A stretch of 64,000 nucleotides of DNA from Rhizodiscina lignyota. Taxonomy: Eukaryota > Ascomycota > Dothideomycetes > Aulographales > Rhizodiscinaceae. Made by a program: the position numbers and the translations under genes. The DNA is taken from assembly GCA_010015805.1 (NCBI GenBank), contig ML978122.1:1460453-1524452 (forward strand), given 5' to 3'. The notes beneath the pieces were generated by a model. The model ran no database searches. It was not told the DNA's origin and worked only from the letters and a program-made list of their open reading frames with translations. Below, piece after piece: positions 44,562 through 57,207 of this stretch (position 1 is its first letter; each line of letters starts with the position of its first letter).

Positions 44562-46804
44562 ATGTTGTCCAATCGCTGCGTCCGGTTATCTACTTTCCGT
44601 AAAGCGTCTCATTCATATCAGCATGTAGCTCGCGCTGCATTCTCGTCAACATCTCCATGTCAGAGCTACGATGATACTATCGGTAACCTCAAGATTGGTA
44701 AAGACACCCGCGTCATCTTCCAGGGCTTCACGGGCCGACAGGCCACGGCGAACGCGCAAGAGTCGATAGCATGGGGCACCAAGATTGTGGGCGGTGTTCG
44801 TCCGGGCAAAAGTGGCGAGCATCTGGGCCTGCCAGTCCTGCCCACGGTAAAGGCAGCGATGGACGAGTTGAAACCAGATGCAACTGGCATCTACGTTGCC
44901 GCTCATCAGGCCGTGGGTGCGATTGAGGAAGCAATAGAAGCGGAGATTCCACTGATTGTGGTTGTTGCGGAACATATTCCTCTTCACGACATGTTGAGAG
45001 TACGCTCAAGGACGCTCCTACATGGGAATATGGAATTGACATATCCTAGGTTCACTCGATCCTGAAAACTCAATCAAAAAGCCGGCTCGTGGGAGCAAAC
45101 GCTCCCGGAATCATATCATCCATCGGCCATTGTCGTATCGGCTTCCAGCCCCTCCCATGCTTTCTGGAAGGTCACGTGGGCGTCGTTGCGAAGTCTGGCA
45201 CTCTGAGTTATGAGACTGTTGGAGGGCTTACCCGAGCTGGTGTGGGCCAATCACTCGTCATCTCAGTGGGCGGCGACGTTATAGCTGGCACTGACTTTGT
45301 GGATGCGTTGAAACTCTTCGAGAACGACGACGAGACGCAAGGCATCATCATGTGTGGTGAACTCGGAGGAAGGGCCGAAGAGGAAGCAGCTGCGTGGATA
45401 AAGGACTACCACAAGCGAACAAAGGATCCCAAGTATGATGCTGTCTTTCTAGCGTTTTATCCATCTACTGACGATGACCAGACCAATTGCCGCACTTATT
45501 GGAGGCATCCATGCTCGCCCACGCACTGTTATGGGTCACGCTGGTGCGTGGTCAGCTCCTGGCGAATCATCAGCAGCACAGAAGTACAAGATACTGGAGG
45601 ACGCTGGCGTGACCATGGTGAACCATCCTGCGAAATTTGGTAATGTTATGAAAGGCCTACTTGCAAACAGCGGACGGCTTGTTGACACCCCAGTATGTGG
45701 CCATTGTCATCCGTCCCCAAGACTTATCATGCTTACTCAATACAGCAAAAATCGGCCGCATCTCAAAGTCGTGGTTTCCACACGCTTCGACGACTCCCAC
45801 GATCGTCGCCAACTTCTACCCAATCCCAACAAAGACGTGGCCTCCATCTTCGAGCAGATCAAGCGACAGCATTGCTTGCCAAATCAGGCTTCACCGTCAC
45901 CCCATCTCCCTCAACGCCGATATCAGAATCTCGCCTTCTCTCCATGACCGTCGACCGCTCGGCTCGCTCACCATGCATCATCGCCTCGCCAACCGCAAAT
46001 CCAGACACGATCTACCAGCGCTCCCGCCACTTCCCCTTCGACTACCGAAATGGTCCAACACAGTCTGAAATGAGTGCAATCCTCGCTCATGCCGAGCTTG
46101 ACGCCGTACCTCCCGCCGTAAAAGCCCAAGCAGCGAATCTCATCCTCAAGCTCTTCGACCTCTTCAAGGCAGAAGAAGGGGTGGCACTTACCGTGAACGT
46201 CGCCGTGTCTCCGTCCGGCGACGGGATCGAAATCTTCAACCCAGACTTCAGCTTCGACGACGCCGCTTTCCGCTCTACGAAGCGTCATCCAGAGCTGCAT
46301 GCGATGCGTGACCTCAGCGTCGAGGACCCGGTGGAGGTGTCCGCCGAACAGCATGGTATAGTATACTGGAAGCTCTCAACTCCAGACGACAAGAGCGCCA
46401 ACGTCGGCACGCTGGTCAATGGCGCGGGGCTCGCGATGAACACCGTCGACGCGCTCGCCGACCTCGGCGGGAAAGCGGCCAACTTCCTCGACACGGGCGG
46501 CAAGGCGACGAGCGAGACGGTGAAGCAGTCGTTCGAGCTCATCCTGCAGGATCCGCGCGTGAAGGTCATCTTTGTGAACATTTTTGGCGGCCTGACGCTG
46601 GGAGATATGATCGCGCGCGGCGTGGTGCTGGCGTTCAAGGAGCTGAACATGCCCGTGCCGGTGGTCGTGCGAATCCGTGGCACGAACGAGAAGGAGGGCC
46701 AGAAGATAATTGCGGAGAGCGGGTTGGATTTGTTTGCGTTTGATGATTTTGAGGACGCGGCGAGGAAGGTTATGGAGTTGGCTGAGAAGGGCATGAAAGG
46801 CTGA
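44562..46804 (+). CDS. fused succinyl-CoA-synthetase-like protein (alpha + partial beta)
   Basis: Acyl-CoA synthetase (NDP-forming) related to succinyl-CoA synthetase. Model 44562..44999, 45050..45432, 45482..45692, 45746..46804 joins an alpha-like and a beta-like part in one chain of 696 aa. The N-terminus looks like a mitochondrial presequence (Arg/Ser-rich, no acidic residues for about 30 residues). The alpha part has the CoA-binding IFQGFTGRQAT, PLIVVVAEHIP, SGTLSYETV and the phosphorylated histidine in GHAGAWS. After a basic linker (RGFHTLRRL...RRGLHL) the beta part carries VNGAGLAMNTVDAL, GGKAANFLDTGG and VNIFGGLTLGDMIARGV, the CoA-ligase half. The ATP-grasp half is short and lacks obvious signatures. 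Housekeeping enzymes use separate subunits, so this is a paralogue with an unknown substrate. A gene-model error at the last join is possible but the frames agree. Confidence 0.82.
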
Positions 46805-47283
46805 CGTAGAGAGAAAGATGAAGTTTGTAGTAAACAGACCGATATTAGGTCCCATAAAGGAGATTTCGGGACATTGCATATAGATAGAAAAACAGGTCAC
46901 ACTTCCAATGGGAACTTGCAGGACTAAGGCTTTTGGATTAGCTGAGCTTAGCATATCATTTCACCGCAGTCGCGAGATGTGCCTCTCTAACACCTCCCGT
47001 CGAACCCTCACGCCTCAGAGCACCGAAGAATTTTGAAAGCCAAGCCAGTCACTCCCCGCCCAGTTTCGCAAAATGCAACAAACACCGGTATCCTTTGGAT
47101 GCCCCACACCGCCAAGTGAACCTCAGTACCACCCACGCTGTTTGAGGATCGAAAGGGAAGAAAAAATCACAGTGACCGTTGCTACCTCTGAAGGCAGCGC
47201 TGGTCACCTGCTGTTCGAAATGATCTGAGTCATAATATTCGTGGCGGTCGTGTCTTGCCGTAGGGTGGGTTTTGCTCGCCACT
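46805..47283. other. intergenic between convergent genes
   Basis: About 480 bp holding the 3' ends of the fused synthetase and SUMO genes. No gene recognised. Confidence 0.5.
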
Positions 47284-47651
47284 TCAGTATGGGCCGCCGC
47301 CGACTTGTTCTTGGTGGACTTCGAGCGTGTCGCCGTCCGTCATCTCGAGCTATTCACATCCGCTATTGTTAGAAACAAAACACTTGAGGTGGCGCTGTGC
47401 GCGTGCAGACATACCGTGTCGGGCGTGTCGTTGGGCTGGACCCTCTGGCCGTCGAACAGAAACCGCACGGCCGTTGGCGACTTGCCCTGGCGCTCGCAGA
47501 AGGCGTCCATCAGCTTCTTCAGAGCGGTGGACCGCTTGATCTTGAAGAAGACCTCGTTGTTGTTGTCCGTGACCTTGATGTTCAGGTGTTCGCTGGCCTG
47601 GGGAGTGACATCGCCAGCTGGGCCGCCCGGAGTGTGATCTGCGTCGGACAT
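47284..47651 (-). CDS. SUMO (small ubiquitin-like modifier)
   Basis: Ubiquitin-like modifier conjugated to lysines in nuclear and other targets. Model complement(47284..47349, 47415..47651), one intron of 65 bp with donor GTATGT, 100 aa. Landmarks are the flexible acidic N-terminus, HLNIKVTDNNNEVFFKIKR, LMDAFCERQGK, VRFLFDGQRV and, after the splice, LEMTDGDTLEVHQEQVGG. The diglycine is followed by the short tail GPY, which a SUMO protease would remove before conjugation. Length and motifs fit fungal SMT3/pmt3 exactly. Confidence 0.96.
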
Positions 47652-48434
47652 TTTGGAGTGTCTACGCTTGAGAACGGTTTGGGGAAGTTGAATGGGGTTC
47701 TGGTCGCAGATGGAAGGGGGCGCGCTTGATAGAGTGTTAGCTCGGGCGATTGTCAAGGTGTTGAGGTTGTCGACAGAGGAAGAAAGGAAAGAGAGAGAGG
47801 CTCACCCAGAAGGAAGAACTGCACCAGTCCTCTCTCTACGGAGTTAAGCGGCGGCGCAAGGATGCTAAGCAGCACTTTTGGGAGCAAGTTTGCGTGAGGC
47901 TGTGAGTCAAGGTGCTCGCGATCGCGTGGTGGTGAGGTGGAAACGAGAGAATAGAGGGTGGTCGCGGTATTTATAGGCGCGCGATTGGTGGGGGTTGTTG
48001 TAGTGGGCTGGCGTGTGAAGCCGTGAACGATGGGATGGAGCGTCGTGCCCGCCGGGTAAGGTACAAGCGAAAATCTCCTGCGTCTGCGTCACTCCTGGCC
48101 ATTTGCGACGCCACAATTGTTGCATGCCTTATTTGACGGGCTCGCGCGGGAGTTTGCATATATTTCACCTTGGACTCTTTCATGCTCTACGGGTCTCTGC
48201 AGCCACACAGCCGCGAGACTGTTGTAGACGCTTCTTTTGGCTCTTCGACCTGCGAATACGCTACCGTGACGTCTTTCCTGTCACGCCCTCGTAGAAGCTG
48301 CCAGACTCTTACGCTACATACACCATACACCGGCTTGAGCCCAGCCCACTAGGCGACTTATAAAGCGAGCTTATCCAATCCAATCATTTAAACGCCTATA
48401 TACGAAAAGGGACACCTCAAAGACCTCTCTCGCG
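47652..48434. other. divergent promoter region, SUMO / CMC4
   Basis: About 780 bp between the two divergent small genes. It contains the SUMO 5' UTR (possibly with an intron) and the CMC4 promoter. No additional gene recognised. Confidence 0.5.
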
Positions 48435-48899
48435 ATGGTAAGTCCACTTGTTCCGCCACTGCAAAATATAGCAACTGAAGAAAAAGCAGCCCGATTTGGA
48501 GAAGGACTTAAAGACGGATCCCCCTTGTCATCCTAGGGCTTGTGCTATTCAAGGTAAACATTGCCTCATCCCTTCAGTGCAAACCTCTCATGTGGCACGC
48601 ACAGATTGTTTGGCAGCCAACCAATATAAGGAGGAAAAGTGTCAGAAACAGGTATGACATAGAATACCTTCCGGTCAAGAGACTGGTGGCTGAATTCCAT
48701 CCAGGTTGATGACCTGTACGCATGTTGCAACGTTTTCTATCAGCGAAATGGGGATGATGCGAGCACCGCGAGCTGCCCGAAAGCGAACCTGCTGAGGTAT
48801 GTCGAAAGTTCTGAGCTGTGCCTGCGTTCCCATCTTCACATATGTTTTGACGATTATATCAGGTTGAAGATGAAACAGAGAAGTGAGGGTCAGAAGTAG
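48435..48899 (+). CDS. CMC4: Cx9C motif-containing protein 4 (CMC4)
   Basis: Small twin-Cx9C protein of the mitochondrial intermembrane space, imported by the Mia40 disulfide relay. Five tiny exons, 48435..48437, 48490..48553, 48605..48651, 48705..48796, 48863..48899, encode 80 aa. The first coding exon is only the ATG. Splicing gives a short acidic start, DPPCHPRACAIQDCLAAN, then YKEEKCQKQ, DDLYACCNVFYQ and TASCPKANLL. The first cysteine pair is spaced by nine residues and the block CLAANQY matches the family's CLQANSY. The gene is easily missed because no exon exceeds 92 nt. Confidence 0.9.
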
Positions 48900-49325
48900 A
48901 CTGCAGAAGGGCTTGTGAATGAGGCATCTGTCACACCATGTATTTCTTCAACTCTCCTCCCTCCGAGTAGAAGTCAAGCGAAGTTGGTTACATGCGTAAT
49001 CCATCTAAGACAATCTTGAGCACGCAGAGAGATCCGTAGACCTGTACAAACATTGAAAGATAGTTTGAACCGAGACTCTAATGACTGCCTATGTAAAGAC
49101 ATGAGAGAAAAAAGGACGGTTGTGCGCGAGCGAAACTTTTCGATGTCTGGCGGCACGCGCTTTCGCGCTAAGCCCAATCGCGCCTAGAAGTGTTTGGCCA
49201 GGTCCGCATCCGCTTTCAGGTGGATGAGCTGTCAACGTGATCTTCTTCACACCTCAACGGCATGATTCGCTGCCCTCTTCACAAACCGTGTTCGCTGGAG
49301 TGGAGGTGATTCTTACGTTCGGAAC
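48900..49325. other. intergenic upstream of Nup84/107
   Basis: About 430 bp between tandem genes, holding the CMC4 3' end and the nucleoporin promoter. No gene recognised. Confidence 0.5.
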
Positions 49326-52300
49326 ATGGCGCCCATCACGCGCCGGTCGACTTCGGCAGGCGTGTCGAAGCCGCCACTGCGAAAGGTTTGTTTTGCATAC
49401 TTTCCGCCCGTACGACCTGGCATAATGCGAACACCCAAACACTGACACTAGAACAGTCAAAAACTCGTGAAGATAGCTTCGACGGCACAGGTGTAGGCTT
49501 GGCCACCACAATCTTGCGATCACAGGCTGATGCCGCACTTCAGAATCACGACGGCACGAACGGTACCTCACATGCGACAATGGCCTCGGTCTTCCCCAAC
49601 GCTACAACGAACGGTGTCAACGACGTCCTTCGACCTCTGTCGACGATGGCGGAACGCGTCGGCAAAGAAGTGGAGGAATTCGCGGTGAGAATGGACAAGT
49701 GGAGAGTAGAGATGGAGAAACAAGACCTCACCTCTGAGAGGGGGTACCGAGAGACTATGGATCTGGTAGATCAACTTACCAAGATCGCGGAGGAGCGGCT
49801 TAAGGACCTGAAGAGAGAGGCATCCCGAAATCATAGTCGAAGCGTTACGCGGAGTCAGGTTGGCTCTGCAGGCCCACGATCGGAAGAGACCCGTCACGAA
49901 CTTCGAAGCGCGCAGATAGAGGTCAATACTTGGAAGCTCTTCCGCATGATGCTTGGCTTCGAGTTTCCGGACCCTAGGTTCGATCGCAATACGAATCGCC
50001 AAATTTATCTCCATCAGAGTGGCCCGTTGAACACATACACACCCGGCTCGGAGATATGGGCGAGGTTCTTGCTCGAGAATGACGATGCAAGAGAAATGGA
50101 GAACATCATCCGATGGCTGGAGGAAACAGCACGCACAAATGGAGGCAGCATGGAGGATATATTAGAAGAGTTGGAATCCAAGTCTGGCAAAGGTACCTCT
50201 CAGTGGGACAAGGGCTGGATGGATACCCGCGAGAAACTCAAAGGCGAGAAACGAATTCGCCTGTGGGATATGCCTTCATCGGCAGGCTCTCAACCGCACA
50301 ATGACGGAGAGGGCCGGCGCTTGGTCACCCAGCTTGACCCAGATGCGCCCAGCAGGCAGGGTCGCGTCCTCGAGCCTAATGACATGGAGTCTGAGAAACC
50401 AATATGGGAGACCTGCTTTCGATTGCTGAGAAGCGGAGTGCCTTGGGATGATGTAAGAGGGTGGTTCGAGGAACGTGGCGAGCAATGGCGTGCCGCAACG
50501 CTGGGCAAAATTGGCGAAACACAGCAGTGCAAAACAAACACAGCTGGACCGGATTGCGGAGCTCTATGGCGTCGAATCTGCTTCCGTATCGCTCAAGCGT
50601 CTGGTGTCCCAACTCACGAGAGAGCTGTCTACGGTCTGCTGGCAGGAGATCTCGAGTCAGCCTTTTCACAATGCCGTGATTGGGATGATTTCCTCTACGT
50701 TCACTACAACGCCTTTTTATTGAGCCGCTTCGAAAAGTACCTACGAGAAAGTGGAATCTTTCAAGATCGACAGATCAGTCTGCCAGACGAGACGCTCCCC
50801 CCGGCATCAGCTCTTGTGGCCTTCGAAGATGAAGGAACAGTCGGCGGAAATACGGTACGTCGGCTTCGACTACAGCCAGAAACCGAAAAAGAAGCTCTCG
50901 AACCGGAGAAGAATATTCAAGGCGCCTTGATCGGCAGGCAGTTGATGGAATTCATTACATCTGTCGGTATAGCAGTATCGCAAAACGTGTATGCTGCCGG
51001 TCGCCAGTCTCGCCTGGTGAAGCCGACGGAGGTACAGGTCGATTCCTCATTCGGAGCCATTGCGGACGACGAAACATCTCTACGCCTCATCACCCATATC
51101 GGTCTCATCTACCAGGCGTTCCAACCCGTCTATGACGAGAACGAGAAACAAACGGTCGACAATATATGTGTCGTCTATATGGACTACCTCCGGCGTGCTG
51201 GCAAGATTGACTTGTTACCAACCTATGCGTCGTTCATCCAGGATTTACGTGCCGAAAAAGTCCTGGGTATGATCATGGCTGACGTTACGGCCCCTCATGA
51301 ACAACGCACACTCCTTAACCTGATTGGCAGGACTCATCTTACGGCTCCCCATGCACTCGTCGAAGAATACATGTGGGCACTCGACAGTGCCAACTTGATG
51401 TGCGAGCAGACCACGGGAATATCAAATTTCAAGATTCTAGAGAGTACGCAGGGTGCCGATTTCCCCGAACAGCGAGTTGGAGCTTCGTTCACACCTCACG
51501 TGCTTGCACCGGAAGAAGAGAAGATTATCCGCAGCTGCGAGTGGTTTGTACTTACGCCTGGCTATATGTCGGGGGTCCTGACCTCCCTCACTTACGTTTA
51601 CAAGTGTCTTTTGTGTAAGTCCTCATACAGTACCTCAACGAATTGCTTTTGCGTTTAGCTTGATCATTTTCATTAACGGTGGTCTAGATAATGGGCGATG
51701 GAGCGCAGCCCTGGCGTTATCACATCGCATCACGTGGAAGAACCTGATGGACCTCAAGACGCCGTACTATTACAATGGCAAACGGGTCGATATCATGGAT
51801 GACGCGACATTGAACACCAACCATGTGGAGGAGATGCGTCGAACAACCCGCGCTGCATCCCGCCAACCTCATCCATCTGCCATGAAGAACGGTGATCAGA
51901 GTTCGCGTGAAGAGAAGTTTACGAGGCTGTATAAGATGGAAGGACGGACATATTACGAGTTGATGCAACTCACTCTTGCTCTCGAGGCTCTGAGCATCTG
52001 GCGGAAGAAGGAAGATGAAGCCCTTGCGTAAGCGAACCCTTTAGTATTTGGTTGCGTCAAGTACTGACTTGGACAGTGCGATGTACGAGGGAGCCGTCCC
52101 ATTCCAGGATGCACGCAACGCTCTCAAAAAGGCGTTCCATAACGTCTGCTCAGCTGTAGAGCCAGTTTTCCATGACTTCCTCACTCACTCCAATGATGAT
52201 GAGGATGCAGAATGGATGAAGACTATCCGACACGCCTATCTTCCTGAAGTCATTATTGCCTACAATGCCGTGCTGCATTTCGGTGGCACTTATCTTGGCC

Positions 52301-52569
52301 GTGAGAACTTCACCAAGAGCCTCGATATAGCCACTTTGATTACTTCAGAGGAGAATAAGGAGCTTGTGGAAGCACTGTTGTCAACTGGAAGGATGGAAGA
52401 GCTTGTGAGAAGCCTTGCATTGACGAGCAAGCAGCTCTTGAAATGCAATGAACTGGTTGCCAAGAACGAGGCGGCGGGTAGGAAGAGGAAGGCGAGCCGT
52501 GACATGGGGCGGAAGCGAGGATGGGATGGAAGGACAGCGGAAATATGGGACCTTGGCAAGCTGAATTAG
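49326..52569 (+). CDS. NUP84: nucleoporin Nup84/Nup107
   Basis: Scaffold subunit of the Y-shaped Nup84/Nup107 complex of the nuclear pore. Model 49326..49385, 49457..51614, 51688..52027, 52077..52569, 1016 aa. The start at 49326 was preferred because exon 1 (MAPITRRSTSAGVSKPPLRK) splices in phase into the long frame. The protein is alpha-helical throughout, as the family is, with segments such as TWKLFRMMLGFEFPD (family-like 'W'-containing helix), ERAVYGLLAGDLESAF, DNICVVYMDYLRRAGK and LTFVYK-like C-terminal helices. It ends in a basic tail. Intron 3 interrupts KCLLY-NGRW and intron 4 interrupts EALAA-MYEG. This is an ordinary single-copy core gene. Confidence 0.92.
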
Positions 52570-53522
52570 AGTGTGCGGCGGAGTTTCGATGGAGTTCAGC
52601 AAAAATCGACGTCTCGTGCGAGAGCGAGACAATGGCATTGTAACATACGTTTCGGGATAATGCTAGCCCTGCTAGGTACTTTCACAAGCTACTCCTAGCA
52701 TGGGACTGTCTTACTAAATATTTCGCTCTTGGCGAACTATCGTCTTGGTACTGGACCGTACTTTCCTCTTTAAAGCGCCCAGCCAGTCAGCAATATATCC
52801 CTTTTAATCTACACTCGAAGATTAGGCCTTTCGTTGGCCGTGGCGTGAGCATGGATGTCAGCAGCGTGGCGCCTGCATGGCATGTCAGGTACGTACCCCT
52901 GGATAAGAGCCTCAATCTGCTGAGTTGCCGAGGATCAAGGGAGCCTTTCGCAACTCGAAATTCGTCTCTTCCATCACAACTAGCTCGTGCAAACTTCATC
53001 AATTACGTTGACAAGTAGTCAAGCACTTAAGCATGGCGCCACAGCACATTCGAGCAGCTATAGACAATGCAGCGGCTCACCTTCCTAAGCCCTTATAGTG
53101 AACTCGTATGAGGCATCAGACTAAACAGGCGGGAGGCATGCAAGATGTCGTATTCGGCTAGAGGCATCTTGTACAACCAGCCAACCCCTTGCTGTATCGG
53201 GCTTTTAATAGACTTCATGCAGGAAAAGGACCTTCGTCGGCTCTAGCCTTCAGGTACGTGCCGTGGCTGGTGTTCTCGTCGAGGCCGAAGCCCCATGCTG
53301 AAAACCCTTCGGGGTGAGAATTTGGAAGGAAACAGGCGTCCGTCCAGAATGCCTCTCCCGTCCCCATGGACTCCGATGCCTCTGATGAGGTGCCGGGCCC
53401 AGGTACATACAATAAAGGGCGCGCGCCGAATTTCTCACTTGCGCTCGTTATTCGCGCCGTAACCTCTAGAGGGCGGGCTATTCATTCGCTTTTGTCGCGC
53501 TGTTTCGAGTCTTTCGTTAATC
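52570..53522. other. intergenic
   Basis: About 950 bp without a recognised gene. The left end holds the nucleoporin 3' UTR and the right end the promoter of the GPI-anchored protein. Confidence 0.5.
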
Positions 53523-56500
53523 ATGCGCTGCTCACGCGGGAAGGAGCTTTTTCTGTCGTTATTCCTAGCGGTTGCAGAAGTCCACGGACTGGGTGAGTGA
53601 GCTCTAATTCTCGTCAGATGGGCCTTGAGGTCTTGGATTTGGAATCTCTGCGATATCCTGATTCCTATTCGCTTCCGTATATTTCTCGCTGTGCTCTACT
53701 CTTTTGTTCTGAGGCGCGTCTCGCTGACTATGAGAAGTTCATGAGCGTAGGTTCGCCAATAGTTCGAGCGCGTCGAGCGCGTCGAGTGTGTCGAGAGCCC
53801 CCATTCCCTTGATTGGCTCAGCAACTGGATCGACTGGAGCAACTGGCACGGGAGCAACTGGCACGGGAGCATCACATGCTACGTCCTTTGCGAACTTTAC
53901 GGTACCTGCTGCGTTGGCATCGGCGAAATCATGCGACGAAGAGTGGGCAGCGTATCTCTCTTCGTCTTCGGCATATGTATCGAGTAAACACCTGAATGCC
54001 ACGACTTGGACGACGGATTATTTTTACAGTACTACGGTCGAATACGATGGTCCATTCACGACGCTGTGTGACGGCTATCCCAGAGCGCTGAAAGATGCCA
54101 CCACACTCACTACAAGTACCTCTGCCGCCTCGTATCAGACAACAACAGACCCGTATTCGAATATCGCAACAACTCCGACCTGTCGTATCCAGACCGATGT
54201 ATGCTCGAGCCTCGAGGATTTAGCATACAGCGAGCAAGACCTGCTTTATTCAGAATCTAAAACTGCTTCAAGCGACCTTGCTCAAGTTACCTTCCCAGCA
54301 TGCGGCTCCGAACCATACTCTTCGAAGCAATGTCCCGGATTTGGGCAATGTTTCATCACGGTAACCGCTGTCCGTCTTCTGTACTGGCCCGTGTCAACTA
54401 CTTCGGGCAATGTCTGTAACAAGACGGGCTCGACAATCTCAGCCAAGCCGACGGGGAACGGCCCGAATACTGCTGTATTCGACGGTACGACGCTTACCTC
54501 ACCTACCGTGTATGTATCTGTCGAGAAGATGCAGGCCAACGGTTGCGGAAAGACGTACAGCAACACGATCATTCCCGTAAACGCGTCCGACGTCTCAAGT
54601 ATGCGTGGAGAACCACCGTACATTCTTGGTCTGTTGAGCGAGTACCCGTTCAACTACGCCGACCTACAGGTCTCAACTTTGAATAACAGCTACAAGATCC
54701 CACAAGTGCCGGCAACGGCGTACCAAGGAATGGGACGCTGTGGCGACGACCCGACTGCCACGTGCGCCACCATCTACAACGATTACAATCCGGACATCCT
54801 CATCAACTACCAGGTCCACAACATCGATTCGGACTGGGTGGCTGCAACGTGCTTCTTTGAAGAGGACGGCGTTTTCGACCCGCCCATTGCGTTGAGCACG
54901 CAAGGAGTCTTGATTGGTCCTGGTGGCGGTGGTAACGCTGGACCGACGACGACGCATACTCCAAAGCCGCCTTCGTCGCCGGCTGTAGCGCACACTGAGT
55001 CTACCGTCCCACCCGCTCAGCCAAGCAAGACGCCGACTCACCCTGTTTCTCCAACATCTTCTCCGACCTCGTTGCCTGACAACAGCGGAAGCGGCAGCGG
55101 TTCAGGTGACTCCGGAAGCAATTCGGGGGGGGATGGCAATGGCAATGGAAATGGAAATAGTGGCAGCGGTTCAGGTGACTCTGGAAGCAATTCCGGAGGA
55201 AGTGGAAATGGTGATTCGGGTAGCGGTGATTCGGGAAGTAGTGCGGCTGGAAATGGAGGGAGCGGGGGAAGCAAAACGACAACTAATGTGGTCCCCCCAC
55301 TCATCTCAATCATCGAGTCTCCCACCCCAGGTCAGTTATCTGCTCATCTTGAGAGCTCAGTGGATGGTAACGGGTACGTAGGCAGCAGCTCTGCATCGGC
55401 AGTCGGTGGTTCCAGTGGTCATGGTGGATCTGGATCTGGATCTGGCTCACAAGGCAGTTCGAATAATGGAGGCTCTTCCAACCATGGTAGCTCTCCTGAC
55501 GGAAGCGGATCTGGGTCGAGCAGTGGCAACTCCGGAAATGGAGGATCAGGCTCAAACTCGGGCTCGGGCTCAAATTCAGGCACTGGCACCGGCTCAAACT
55601 CAGGCTCCGGCTCCGGTTCGGGCTCAGGTTCTCAGTCTCAAGCGATCGTTCCTATCGGAGGAAGTACTGCTGTTGTTACTGCTGGGCCTACAGCTACAAT
55701 CGGCGGATCTACTCTTTCTGTCGGGGGTTCCGCTGCAACAATCGGCGGACAGCAAGTCTCCCTCGCACCTGGTGGAGTTGTCGTGGGCAGCAGCACTCAC
55801 TCTTTTTCTGCCACACCTAATCCAACGGGCGCAGTCTTTACAGGAACAGGTGGTCAGACGTTCACGGCTACGACGAACCCCGGAGGACAACTGGTTGTCA
55901 ATGGACATACTTTCAGTGGATCATCTGCAACCGTCGGCGGCCAAGTTGTGAGTGTCGGTTCTGGCGGTCTCGCGGTTGCAGGCTCGACAGTATCGTTCTC
56001 AAACCTGCCTCAGAAAACTCCAGAAGCCGTGTTTACGGGAACCGATGGCCGAACCCTCACAGCTGCGACAGATTCTTCGGGGCACTTGGTTGTCAATGGA
56101 CATACCTTTAGTGGAGCGATAGCATCAGTTGGCGGGAAAGTCGTCAGCGCCACGTCGGGAGGTGTGGTTGTTGGAGGCTCAACATTGACATTCTCCGGCG
56201 CCCCTAAGGCCACGGAAGGCGCAGTCTTTACAGGAACAGACGGCAAGACCTTCACCGCTTCAGAAAACTCTGCACGGCAGCTCGTCGTCAACGGACACAC
56301 TTTCGCTGGAGCGATGGCAAGAGTTGGCGGTAAAATTGTCAGCGCCACTTCCGGTGGTGTAGTGGTTGGAGGCTCAACATTGCCATTCTCCAACCTCGCT
56401 CAGGCCACGGCAGGCGCAGTATTCACAGGAGCAAACGGCCAGACCTTCACTGCCTCAGAAAACTCTGCAGGGCAGCTCATCGTCAACGGGCACACCTTCA

Positions 56501-57207
56501 GCGGATCAGTGGCAACGATTGGCGGCCGAGTCGTGAGCGCCACATCTGGAGGCGTAGTTGTGGGCGCCACTACATTGCCATTCTCAGAGCTACCGCAAGG
56601 CTCGCAGGGTGCCGAGTTTGAGGGAGTTATTTTCACAGCGGGCTCGTCTGTCCAGACCGCCGCCGAAATATCAAACGGTGTCTTCGTCGTCGACGGCTCA
56701 ACGCTGTCGGTAGGCGGACCAGATGCTACGATCAATGGCCAGGAAATCAGTGTCGGATCAGGTGGGCTAGTGATAGGCGGCAGCAAGACACTAGCACCCA
56801 GCGAAATTACGGCAGCAGAGGCAGTTGTTACTGAAGCTGCATTTACCGCTGGTGGACACGTCGTCACGGCTACAGAAGTTCGGAATGGCGTGTATGTGGT
56901 CGACGGAACCACGCTATCGGTTGGCGGACCAGACGCAACCATCGATGGACAAGAGATCAGCGCGGCGCCAGGGGGTATTGTCGTCGGAGGAAGTACGACG
57001 GTTCATCCGTCAAAGGTCACGGAGGCGAGTGCGTCCGGGCTTGGAGGCTGGATCATCTCGGGCCTAGGCGGGTCGGCGACAGGCACTGGAGGCCCTCAGC
57101 AGTTTACCGGTGCTGGAGAGAGGATGTCGCCGTGGGGCTGGAAGGATCGGTGGAAGGTTGCGGCCGTTGGGGTCGCGGGTGCGATTGGATGTTTGATGAT
57201 ATTGTAG
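53523..57207 (+). CDS. large repeat-rich GPI-anchored cell-surface protein
   Basis: Secreted wall-associated protein of about 1180 aa. Exon 1 (53523..53592) gives a signal peptide (MRCSRGKELFLSLFLAVAEV). The acceptor of the next exon is at about 53734 or 53737, which is uncertain; without exon 1 the long frame has no secretion signal. The N-terminal third is a Cys-containing globular region (for example YFYSTTVEYDGPFTTLCDGYP, CGKTYSNTIIPVNAS). A Gly/Ser/Asn linker follows, then about seven beta-rich repeats of about 65 residues. The C-terminus is a short hydrophobic stretch (VAAVGVAGAIGCLMIL) right before the stop, as expected for GPI attachment. It is probably an adhesin-like or structural wall protein; its ligand is unknown. 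Confidence 0.82.
55080..55640 (+). repeat. Gly/Ser/Asn low-complexity coding stretch
   Basis: Simple repeats of GGTTCAGGTGACTCTGG-like and GGCTCAAACTC-like units encode SGSGSGDSGSN-type linkers. Such DNA is prone to slippage, so length variation between strains is likely. Confidence 0.85.
55641..57020 (+). repeat. tandem beta-repeat units, about 65 residues each
   Basis: About seven coding repeats. Five are close relatives built around FTGTDGKTFTA, LVVNGHTFSG, VGGKVVSATSGGVVVGGST; the last two carry VFVVDGSTLSVGGPDATI and NGVYVVDGTTLSVGG. Units 3 to 5 are the most similar, which suggests recent duplication. Confidence 0.85.
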
